A DNA stretch of 20,407 nucleotides. Origin: CAZVCJ01 sp964625745 (GTDB taxonomy: Bacteria > Chloroflexota > Anaerolineae > VGOG01). Positions 1 to 5,603 of the stretch are shown piece after piece (within the stretch, counting starts at the first letter, position 1; every line of letters starts with the position of its first letter). The position numbers were made by a program, and so were the translations under genes. The notes under the pieces were generated by a model. That model searched no databases. It worked only from the letters and a program-made list of their open reading frames with translations, and was not told the origin of the DNA. The stretch is from NCBI GenBank assembly GCA_964625745.1, contig CAZVCJ010000066.1:1-20407 (forward strand). Reading direction: 5' to 3'.

Positions 1-25
1 TGTGAGACTCCATGCATTGGAATAG

Positions 26-106
26 GAGGGCGTCCAAAAAGTGTACGGTAGTGAATACACCATATCAAATGGCAAAGTTGTCAAACTCAAAATAGCGCAG
101 AATTAG
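26..106 (+). pseudogene. 3' end of an upstream cassette gene, possibly frameshifted
   Basis: The frame ending in TAG at 104-106 reads GVQKVYGSEYTISNGKVVKL and then KIAQN, which looks like real protein. It is blocked upstream by TAG at 23-25, while another frame is open from position 1 to 48, so a frameshift near position 40 is possible. The stop lies 40 bp before the first attC-like element, the same layout as the next two reading frames. I do not recognise a family. It could also be non-coding. Confidence 0.25.
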
Positions 107-146
107 CAAGGAGTCAGTTACAAGACTAAGCCAACAATGCACGAAC

Positions 147-270
147 GCAGAACACGCGCACGCCGACCACGCCACGTACGCGGCTTTTTGCGAAGTTGGT
201 TGGCACAGTGGAACGTCGTCTTCATTTCGCGCGTGGCTTCGGGCGTGGTCGGCGTGCTATGGCGTTTGCC
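147..270 (+). repeat. attC-like imperfect inverted repeat, copy 1
   Basis: The left core ends in AAC (151-153) and the right core begins with GTT (264-266), the only strictly conserved triplets of integron attC sites. Inside lies a perfect 16-bp inverted repeat, GCACGCCGACCACGCC at 158-173 pairing with 242-257. It is set off from the cores by 4 and 6 unpaired bases. The length of 124 bp is within the usual attC range. The right core GTTTGCC departs from the consensus GTTRRRY, which is the main weakness of the call. The DNA between 1 and 296 otherwise holds only the tail of a possible gene. Confidence 0.6.
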
Positions 271-296
271 GAAATCCCCGTCAGTAAGGAGGTGCT

Positions 297-827
297 ATGG
301 ACAGCGCATCTATCGCGGTAGTAGTAGCCGCAACCATTGCAGCGATAAGCGCAATCGTAGTTGCTATCATCCAGAAAAGAGGGGCAAGGACTGAAGAAAA
401 CCAGTCACCACCCACAAAGGAGAAGAAAACAGTGAGTACGTCTCTAGAACCATCGCCGCACAAACCCATTCTGCCGCAGGACTTGCTACTAAAGATAACG
501 GTTCCTGTGGGCGTCGATGTCCGCGGTCGAAATAGATTCTCGGACTTTTCCAAGTGGTTGAGCAATCCACTTCGGGCGGGTGATAATCCAGGCTCATTTG
601 AATACCCGATTGAAGGGCAAGTGTTGCCCAATATCCCTGGTCTGACCGTAAAGATTTCTCTTCACACCAATCAGTGGTGGGAACAAGGAAGATGCTTGGT
701 GCAGGCAGACGGTACTTTCTCAGGGACAATCTTTCTTGACCAACGTCTTGAACCCGCTATTTTCCGATTTGACATTCTTAGTAGCGAGGGAGATTCGCTG
801 AAACGCTTTAATGTGAATTTCGCGTAA
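297..827 (+). CDS. Membrane-anchored hypothetical protein (integron-type cassette ORF)
   Basis: The 176-residue product is of unknown function. The ATG is preceded by a strong AAGGAGG Shine-Dalgarno sequence 5 nt away. Residues 5-26 form one hydrophobic alanine/isoleucine/valine-rich segment, a likely signal anchor. A charged, proline-rich linker follows (about 30-60), then a soluble domain of about 110 residues rich in predicted beta strands (VGVDVRGRN, PGLTVKISL, DGTFSGTIFLD). The likely topology is a short N-terminal anchor with the domain outside the membrane. The gene begins about 30 bp after one attC-like site, and its TAA is 27 bp before the next, so it fits a promoterless cassette of about 709 bp (265-973). 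Base composition is less GC-rich than the rest of the window, which agrees with acquisition. I recognise no family. Confidence 0.7.
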   Translation: MDSASIAVVVAATIAAISAIVVAIIQKRGARTEENQSPPTKEKKTVSTSLEPSPHKPILPQDLLLKITVPVGVDVRGRNRFSDFSKWLSNPLRAGDNPGSFEYPIEGQVLPNIPGLTVKISLHTNQWWEQGRCLVQADGTFSGTIFLDQRLEPAIFRFDILSSEGDSLKRFNVNFA

Positions 828-854
828 CTCTGCACTCCACGCAAGAAAGACTTC

Positions 855-979
855 GCCAAACACGCGCACGCCGACCACGTCACGTACGCGGCTTTTTGGC
901 ATCGTCGGTTGGCACAGTTGGACGGTAGTTTCCTTTCGTGGAGCGGTTCGGGGGTGGTCGGCGTGTTACGGCGTTTACC
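855..979 (+). repeat. attC-like imperfect inverted repeat, copy 2
   Basis: The left core GCCAAAC (855-861) and right core GTTTACC (973-979) are partly complementary. The inner arms CACGCCGACCAC (867-878) and 954-965 are a perfect 12-bp inverted repeat. The spacers between core and arm are 5 and 7 nt. The element is 125 bp and closely resembles copy 1, including the shared internal stretches CACGTACGCGGCTTTTTG and GGTTGGCACAGT. It follows the stop codon of the 297-827 gene. Confidence 0.6.
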
Positions 980-1035
980 GCCATGCCGCATAGTTGGTAA
1001 CGGCACTTTGCACAGAAGTCCATTTAGCGGTAGAT

Positions 1036-1440
1036 ATGATGTTTGAGATCGAGTTTACACCAGAAGCCGAACAGGACTTGAAATGGTTTCGCCAGAATGA
1101 GCAAAACATCATTCTTGACGGTATTGAAGCGCAACTTCGTTACGAGCCGACGGTTGAGGCACGCATCTCTGCGGAATCTGAGACGTTGAATGACTTGTTG
1201 AAGAAAGCACGTCGCCAAGACCTGATCTTGCAGTCTGCCGATGGCGAGCAGTTCGTGTTGGCTAGAGTGACGGACATGCAGGCTTTCTATGTCGGCAACA
1301 GCGATGACTTTGAGCAGGAAATCGTGATGGCGCGCCAGAACAAGAAACTGATGAAGTTTCTTGATGAACGCGGTGCTGCAAGGGAGACAGGTCAGGGTAT
1401 ACCGTTGGACGAAGTAAGGCGACGGCTCGGTCTGTCGTAA
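1036..1440 (+). CDS. RelE/ParE toxin fragment fused to its antitoxin (cassette ORF)
   Basis: The 134-residue product has two parts. Residues about 1-43 (FEIEFTPEAEQDLKWF, then a helix ending YEPTVEA) match the N-terminal half of RelE/ParE-family toxins. From about residue 44 the sequence (NDLLKKARRQDLILQSADG, VGNSDDFEQEIVMARQNKKL, ending PLDEVRRRLGLS) resembles the antitoxin usually encoded next to such toxins. The C-terminal half of the toxin, which normally carries the catalytic residues, is absent, so the protein should be non-toxic and might act as an antitoxin. The ATG at 1036 (or 1039) fits the toxin N-terminus; an upstream in-frame TTG at 994 would add residues unlike the family. The ribosome site is weak (AGCGG). 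The gene lies between two attC-like elements. Family assignment is from memory of the motifs. Confidence 0.65.
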   Translation: MMFEIEFTPEAEQDLKWFRQNEQNIILDGIEAQLRYEPTVEARISAESETLNDLLKKARRQDLILQSADGEQFVLARVTDMQAFYVGNSDDFEQEIVMARQNKKLMKFLDERGAARETGQGIPLDEVRRRLGLS

Positions 1441-1533
1441 AGAAACGAACGAGAACGTACGGCGGTAAACACATGCCTTACGACCACCCGCCGCATCGCC
1501 GCCGAGCGTTTAACGAACATACGACGCACGAAC

Positions 1534-1651
1534 GCAGAACACCCGCCCCTCGACAACGGCACGCGCGTGGCTTTTTGGCGCGGTGGGTTGACGAAAGGGG
1601 AGTTGGTTTCACATCGGAGCGTGCCGTTGCGGGGCGACTGTAGCGTTAACC
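1534..1651 (+). repeat. attC-like imperfect inverted repeat, copy 3
   Basis: The left core is GCAGAAC (1534-1540) and the right core GTTAACC (1645-1651). The stem is CAACGGCACGC (1554-1564) with 1619-1629, then a bulge (4 nt against 1 nt), then CGCCCC (1544-1549) with 1631-1636. The stem sequence differs from copies 1 and 2, yet pairing is fully kept, and flanking blocks (GCACGAACGCAGAACAC, GTGGCTTTTTGGC) are shared. Conserved pairing with changed sequence is expected of attC sites, which are recognised by structure. The element is 118 bp, 93 bp after the stop of the fusion gene. Confidence 0.62.
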
Positions 1652-1718
1652 GACATTAGCATGGGAAGATCGAAACATCCATAGATCGTACGCCAGCCGG
1701 TGTCGAGAAGCATCCAAC

Positions 1719-1754
1719 AAAAAGCCACTTGCACTACCGCCCAGGTGGCTTTTT
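1719..1754 (+). terminator. Hairpin with T-tract, intrinsic terminator (repeat copy 1)
   Basis: AAAAAGCCACTT (1719-1730) pairs with AGGTGGCTTTTT (1743-1754), a 12-bp stem with one G-T pair and a 12-nt loop, followed by TCTC. Because A and T runs flank both sides it may work in both directions. It could end any transcript from the cassette region. The 405 bp between 1441 and 1845 contain this hairpin, the third attC-like element and a possible promoter, but no gene. Confidence 0.65.
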
Positions 1755-1757
1755 CTC

Positions 1758-1785
1758 TTGCCAAAAGGCCGAAATCTACTATACC
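1758..1785 (+). promoter_or_regulatory. Possible promoter for the DUF104-like gene
   Basis: TTGCCA (1758-1763), 16 nt, then TATACC (1780-1785) is a weak sigma70-like match directly after the terminator hairpin and 60 bp before the ATG at 1846. The same arrangement (TTGCCT, then TACTAT) is kept in the second repeat copy near 2308. Low confidence. Confidence 0.35.
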
Positions 1786-1845
1786 ATACTTGGTTGTACA
1801 TCCGACAACCCGGCTGTGAGATCGCCGGGTGAGAAGGAGAGAGCA

Positions 1846-2127
1846 ATGCCTGAAGTAGTCAGCGCAGTTTACGAAGGGAACGGCTTGGTCCGTCTCAGCC
1901 AGGCACCTGAGGGAATAAAGCCACAGGAACGCTTGGCCATTCTCGTCATACGTTTTCCCGCAGGCAAAGAAGTGTCCATTGAAAAAGTGGGGCTTGACGG
2001 GTTGCGCCAGCAGATCCAGGATTTTGAGGCGCGCTATTCGCTAGAGACCTCAGAGTTCTACGCTCGTTTTCTGCGTGGACAGATGGGCGATAAGCGAGAC
2101 TTCATTAGTGTGGGCTGGCCTTCATGA
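1846..2127 (+). CDS. DUF104/AF2212-type antitoxin-like protein
   Basis: The 93-residue protein begins MPEVVSAVYEGNGLVRLSQA and continues with PEGIKPQERLAILVI, the pattern of small AF2212-like (DUF104) proteins that form a beta-rich dimer and are considered antitoxins of type II toxin-antitoxin pairs. The C-terminal half (GLDGLRQQIQDFEARYSLET, ending SVGWPS) is helical, where such proteins usually contact the toxin. The ATG has an AAGGAGA ribosome site 5 nt upstream. No toxin gene follows: only a 29-codon frame (2124-2213) overlaps the stop by ATGA, and it resembles no known toxin. The partner may be lost or degraded. The 288 bp from 2128 to 2415 otherwise hold only the second hairpin repeat and a promoter. 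Confidence 0.55.
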   Translation: MPEVVSAVYEGNGLVRLSQAPEGIKPQERLAILVIRFPAGKEVSIEKVGLDGLRQQIQDFEARYSLETSEFYARFLRGQMGDKRDFISVGWPS

Positions 2128-2270
2128 GCTGCTCCAGTGCATCACGGCCTAGCCTCAGCAAACGGCCCCTGGCGACCAATGGACATCTTCGACTCTTGCT
2201 TGTGGGGGAGTGATCACGTTCCTGACACACGCCGAACGCGTCATACTGGGCAGGTACACTGCGTCTATCA

Positions 2271-2340
2271 AGAGCCACCTGCACTATTCGTGCCGGTGGC
2301 TTTTCTCTTGCCTAAAGGCCGAAAGCTGAAATACTATTTG
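2271..2340 (+). repeat. Second copy of hairpin/promoter-like repeat
   Basis: A stem formed by 2271-2279 and 2295-2303 (core GCCACC/GGTGGC) is followed by TTTTCTCTTGCC and AAAGGCCGAAA. The same order (GCCAC, TGCACTA, GTGGCTTTT, CTCTTGCC, AAAGGCCGAAA) occurs at 1719-1776. The two copies flank the DUF104-like gene and each precedes a coding region on the same strand. Confidence 0.6.
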
Positions 2341-2366
2341 ACTTTTGTCTCGCCTGGTGATAGAAT
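2338..2366 (+). promoter_or_regulatory. Sigma70-type promoter for the ATPase gene
   Basis: TTGACT (2338-2343), a 17-nt spacer and TAGAAT (2361-2366) closely match the consensus. Transcription would start near 2373. This places the ATGs at 2365 and 2368 outside the mRNA and supports the GTG at 2416 as the start of the ATPase. Confidence 0.6.
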
Positions 2367-2415
2367 GATGTCAGCAAAGTATCATAATCTCCTGACCATA
2401 AAAAATGAGGCGACT

Positions 2416-3825
2416 GTGAAATTCATCAACCGTGAGCAAGAACTGAACGATCTGACGGATTTGTGGCAGCGGCAAGGCGCACAATTGGTGATCGTCTACG
2501 GACGGCGACGTACCGGCAAGACGACCCTGCTGGCCCGCTTCGTGCAAGATAAACCGCACCTGTTCTGGGTGGCGGACCGTTTCCCCGCTCCGACGCTCCT
2601 CGGCGACTTCTCCCGGGCCATCTACCGTCTGGAGCATCCCGATATGACGCCTTCCTCGGACTTCACTTATCCGGACTGGGAGATGGCCTTTCGCGCCCTG
2701 GGGCTGTTGGCACAGGAACGCCGCATTGCGGCGGTGCTCGACGAGTTTCCGTACGCAGTAGAGGCCGAACCCGCGTTGCCTTCGCTTTTGCAGAGGCTCT
2801 GGGACCACGAGCTCAAGCAGACACAGCTCTTTCTGGTGCTGTGTGGCAGCCACATCGGCATGATGGAGCGCGAGCTGATGACCTATCGCGCCCCCCTCTA
2901 CGGTCGCCGCAGCGGGCAATTGTTGGTCCGCCCCATGGACTTCGCCGCCCTCCAGCAGTTCTTTCCCCATTGGAACTCGGTGCAACAGGTGACAGCTTAC
3001 GCCACATTGGGAGGCATTCCGTCGTACTGGGAGCAGTTCGAACCCTCACACACTATCGAAGCGAATATTCGTGAGCGTATCCTGAGTCCCAACAACTTCC
3101 TCTATCTCGAACCACAGTTCCTGGTTTACCAGGAACTTCGTGAACCGCGCAACTATCTGGGCATCCTGCGCGCTATCGCCCAGGGGTGCCGTCAGATGCG
3201 CGACATCGCCGCCGCTTCGGGCGTACCGCGCGCCAATCTGCCGCGTTATCTGGAGACTCTGCGTGATTTGCACCTGGTTGAACGCCTGATGCCCGTCACC
3301 GAACGTCACCCCGACCGAAGCCGACGAGGACTCTATCACCTGGCCGACAACTACCTCAACTTCTACTTCCGTTTCGTCGCCCCTTACCGCGAAGACCTGG
3401 AGCAAGGCTATCTGGATAGAGCCTGGCAGGCGATAGACCACCAACTCAACGCTTTCGTCGGCTCAACAGCGTTCGAAGGCCTCTGCCGGCAGTGGGTCAA
3501 CCGCCGTGGGCAACAGGGACACCTGCCCTTCGTGCCCGAAAAAGTGGGCAGTTACTGGGACCGCCACACCCAGGTAGACGTGGTCGGGTTGAACTGGAGC
3601 CAGCAAACCGCGCTTCTGGGCGAAGCACGCTGGACCTCCCGGCCCGTCGGCGTCCAGGCGTTGGATGAGCTGCGATCCAAATCATCAGCCGTGCTGCCAG
3701 CTCCTGACTGGCACACCCACTACGCCCTCTTCTCTCGCAGTGGTTTCACCGAACAATTGATCACCCAGGCAGATAGCGAAGGGGTGTGGCTGGTCGGATT
3801 GACAGACATCGTGAAAGCTGAATAA
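2416..3825 (+). CDS. P-loop ATPase, ATPase_2/DUF234 type
   Basis: The 469-residue protein resembles archaeal-type ATPases of the STAND/AAA group. The N-terminus FINREQELNDL is the family opening. Walker A is GRRRTGKTT (residues 29-37), and Walker B is AAVLDEFPYA near residue 110. A winged-helix-like section follows (MRDIAAASGVPRANLPRYL), and the C-terminus resembles DUF234, a PD-(D/E)xK nuclease-like domain (QVDVVGLNWS, LLGEARW). The expected lysine of the E-x-K motif is arginine here, so nuclease activity is doubtful. The GTG start has GAGG 6 nt upstream and lies downstream of a good promoter; an open frame extends upstream to 2137 but does not look like protein. The cellular role of this family is not established. 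The stop is 30 nt before the next gene. Confidence 0.8.
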   Translation: MKFINREQELNDLTDLWQRQGAQLVIVYGRRRTGKTTLLARFVQDKPHLFWVADRFPAPTLLGDFSRAIYRLEHPDMTPSSDFTYPDWEMAFRALGLLAQERRIAAVLDEFPYAVEAEPALPSLLQRLWDHELKQTQLFLVLCGSHIGMMERELMTYRAPLYGRRSGQLLVRPMDFAALQQFFPHWNSVQQVTAYATLGGIPSYWEQFEPSHTIEANIRERILSPNNFLYLEPQFLVYQELREPRNYLGILRAIAQGCRQMRDIAAASGVPRANLPRYLETLRDLHLVERLMPVTERHPDRSRRGLYHLADNYLNFYFRFVAPYREDLEQGYLDRAWQAIDHQLNAFVGSTAFEGLCRQWVNRRGQQGHLPFVPEKVGSYWDRHTQVDVVGLNWSQQTALLGEARWTSRPVGVQALDELRSKSSAVLPAPDWHTHYALFSRSGFTEQLITQADSEGVWLVGLTDIVKAE

Positions 3826-3855
3826 GGGAGGATGGAAGAGGAAGAGGGGGAACAC

Positions 3856-5529
3856 ATGGACATCCAAAACCTGCGCTGGTGGGGCTGGGGTACGCTGGAC
3901 CAGTCCTTCGATCTGGAAGGCCGCACTGCCTTCTGGCCTGGGCTGGAGCGAATGATCGAGGTGCCCAGGGACCGGGAGTCGCGCCCACCGGTGACGCTGG
4001 ACGAGATTGAGCTACGGCCCACCCGGCTCGACGACCGATTGCTGTCCTCGTTGCGCAAGCTGCTGGGCGAGGATGCAGTCTTCACCGACCGACGCACCCG
4101 CGTGGAGCACGCCTACGGCAAAAGCTACCGCGACCTGATCCGCCTGCGCGCCGGCTACGTCCCCCACCCGCCCGACGCCGTGGTCTACCCCACCGATGAG
4201 ACTCAAGTAGCCGCGCTGCTGGCCTGGGCCGCCGATAGCGACGTCGCCGTCATCCCCTTCGGCGGCGGTAGTTCGGTGCTGGGTGGCGTTGAGCCTCAAC
4301 CGAGCGACCGACTGTGCATCACCCTCGACCTGGCCCGGCTGGATGGCGTGCTTTTGGTGGACCCGGTCTCACACACGGCCCGCGTCCAGGCCGGGGCGAC
4401 TGGCCCAGAAGTGGAAGCCCAACTGAACGCGCAAGGCTTCACCCTGGGTCACTTCCCCCAGTCCTTCGAGTTCTCCACCCTGGGGGGATGGATCGTCACC
4501 CGCGCCGCCGGGCAAAACTCCATCGGCTACGGCAAGATCGAACACATGACCCAGGCCGTGCGGGTCGTCACCCCCGTTGGCATCGTGGAGACAAAGGATA
4601 CGCCGGCCACCGCCGCCGGCCCCAGCATTCTCGGTCTGATGCTCGGCTCGGAGGGCACCTACGGCGTGCTGACCGAGGCCACCATGCGCCTTCATCCCTT
4701 GCCAGAGGTGCAGGACTACCGGGGGCTGCTCTTCCGCACCCTCGACGACGGGCTGGCCGCTTTCAGAGACCTGATGCAAAGCGGCCTGCACCCCGCCATC
4801 GTCCGCCTATCCGACCCGTCCGAGACCGCCGCCTACGCCCTGATGTCGCACCAGCACCACGGCCTGCGTGGGCTGTTCGACAAAGTGCTGGAGCGATACC
4901 TGGGACTTCGCGGCTACGGATTCGACGACAGTTGCCTGATGATCCTGGGCTTCGACGGCGACCCCGACGAGGTGGAGTATCGCCTGAATCTGGCGCTGGA
5001 GATCTGCCTCGACCATCGGGGGCTGCACCTGGGCCGCAGCATCGGCCGCTCGTGGAAGCGCGACCGCTTCGCCCAACCCTACTTGCGCGACGACCTGCTG
5101 GACAATGGCGTGCTGGTGGATACCCTGGAGACCGCCACCACCTGGTCGAACCTTGTGTCGGTCTACGAAGCCATGACCGCTACACTCAAAAGCGCCATCG
5201 CTGCCACCGGCGGCGGCCCAGGCGCGGTGCTGACCCACGTCTCCCACGCCTATCCGTACGGCGCGTCCCTCTACTCCACCTTCCTGGGACGCCAGACCTC
5301 GCCCGACCCGCTGGAGAACCAGGAGCAGTGGCGCACCATCAAGCGCGAGACCACGGAGGCGATCCTGGCCGCTGGCGGGACCCTCTCCCACCACCACGGC
5401 GTCGGGCGTGATCACGCCCCCTGGCTGGAAGACGAGATCGGGCCGGTGGCGATGCAGGCGCTGCGCGCCTTGAAGCAGACCTTCGATCCGGGGAATACCA
5501 TGAACCCTGGTGTGCTATTGACACCGTAA
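3856..5529 (+). CDS. FAD-linked oxidase, alkyl-DHAP synthase-like
   Basis: The 557-residue flavoprotein belongs to the FAD_binding_4 / FAD-linked oxidase C families and most resembles alkyldihydroxyacetonephosphate synthase. The N-terminus has RWWGWG. AYGKSYRDLIRLR and HPPDAVVYP mark the start of the FAD domain. VIPFGGGSSVLGGVEP is the pyrophosphate-binding loop, and LGSEGTYGVLTEATMRL closes that domain. The C-terminus carries SHHHHGVGRDHAPWL and FDPGNTMNPG; the histidine triad is typical of the synthase. In eukaryotes the enzyme makes the ether bond of ether lipids; in bacteria the substrate is often unknown. The ATG at 3856 has GAGGGGG 5 nt upstream; the ATG at 3832 has its purine run touching the start codon and is less likely. 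It sits next to a glycerol-3-phosphate dehydrogenase gene, which fits a role in glycerol-phosphate or ether-lipid metabolism. Confidence 0.85.
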   Translation: MDIQNLRWWGWGTLDQSFDLEGRTAFWPGLERMIEVPRDRESRPPVTLDEIELRPTRLDDRLLSSLRKLLGEDAVFTDRRTRVEHAYGKSYRDLIRLRAGYVPHPPDAVVYPTDETQVAALLAWAADSDVAVIPFGGGSSVLGGVEPQPSDRLCITLDLARLDGVLLVDPVSHTARVQAGATGPEVEAQLNAQGFTLGHFPQSFEFSTLGGWIVTRAAGQNSIGYGKIEHMTQAVRVVTPVGIVETKDTPATAAGPSILGLMLGSEGTYGVLTEATMRLHPLPEVQDYRGLLFRTLDDGLAAFRDLMQSGLHPAIVRLSDPSETAAYALMSHQHHGLRGLFDKVLERYLGLRGYGFDDSCLMILGFDGDPDEVEYRLNLALEICLDHRGLHLGRSIGRSWKRDRFAQPYLRDDLLDNGVLVDTLETATTWSNLVSVYEAMTATLKSAIAATGGGPGAVLTHVSHAYPYGASLYSTFLGRQTSPDPLENQEQWRTIKRETTEAILAAGGTLSHHHGVGRDHAPWLEDEIGPVAMQALRALKQTFDPGNTMNPGVLLTP

Positions 5530-5584
5530 AACGTGAAACGTGAAACGTCAACAGCAATTCACGTTTCACGTTTCACGTTTCACG
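5529..5584 (+). repeat. Inverted heptamer array with 20-bp perfect stem
   Basis: Positions 5529-5548 are perfectly complementary to 5561-5580, with a 12-nt loop. The arms are made of 7-bp units: ACGTGAA (5531-5537, 5538-5544, then a variant) and CACGTTT (5560-5566, 5567-5573, 5574-5580). The first base pair lies in the stop codon of the upstream gene. There is no T-tract, so it is probably not an intrinsic terminator. It may protect mRNA ends or reduce expression of the downstream glpD. Confidence 0.85.
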
Positions 5585-5603
5585 AGTTCAGGAGGCCAGA
5601 CCC

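Noticed and set aside
137..394. Plus-strand frame of 85 codons over the first attC-like element
   Set aside because: It is arginine-rich, crosses the inverted repeat and overlaps the better-supported gene at 297.
1..1651. CRISPR array
   Set aside because: The repeated elements are over 100 bp, only three, divergent, and separated by genes, not by short spacers.
2137..2415. Extended N-terminus for the ATPase
   Set aside because: It would run through the hairpin repeat and promoter; the family N-terminus begins at the GTG at 2416, which has its own ribosome site.
4314..5411. Long plus-strand frame of 365 codons within the FAD oxidase gene
   Set aside because: Its arginine/proline/glycine-rich translation is typical of an alternative frame of a GC-rich gene; the overlapping frame has all enzyme motifs.
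5529..5584. Intrinsic terminator between the oxidase gene and glpD
   Set aside because: The stem is perfect but A/T-mixed and lacks a following T-tract; it is better described as a heptamer repeat hairpin.
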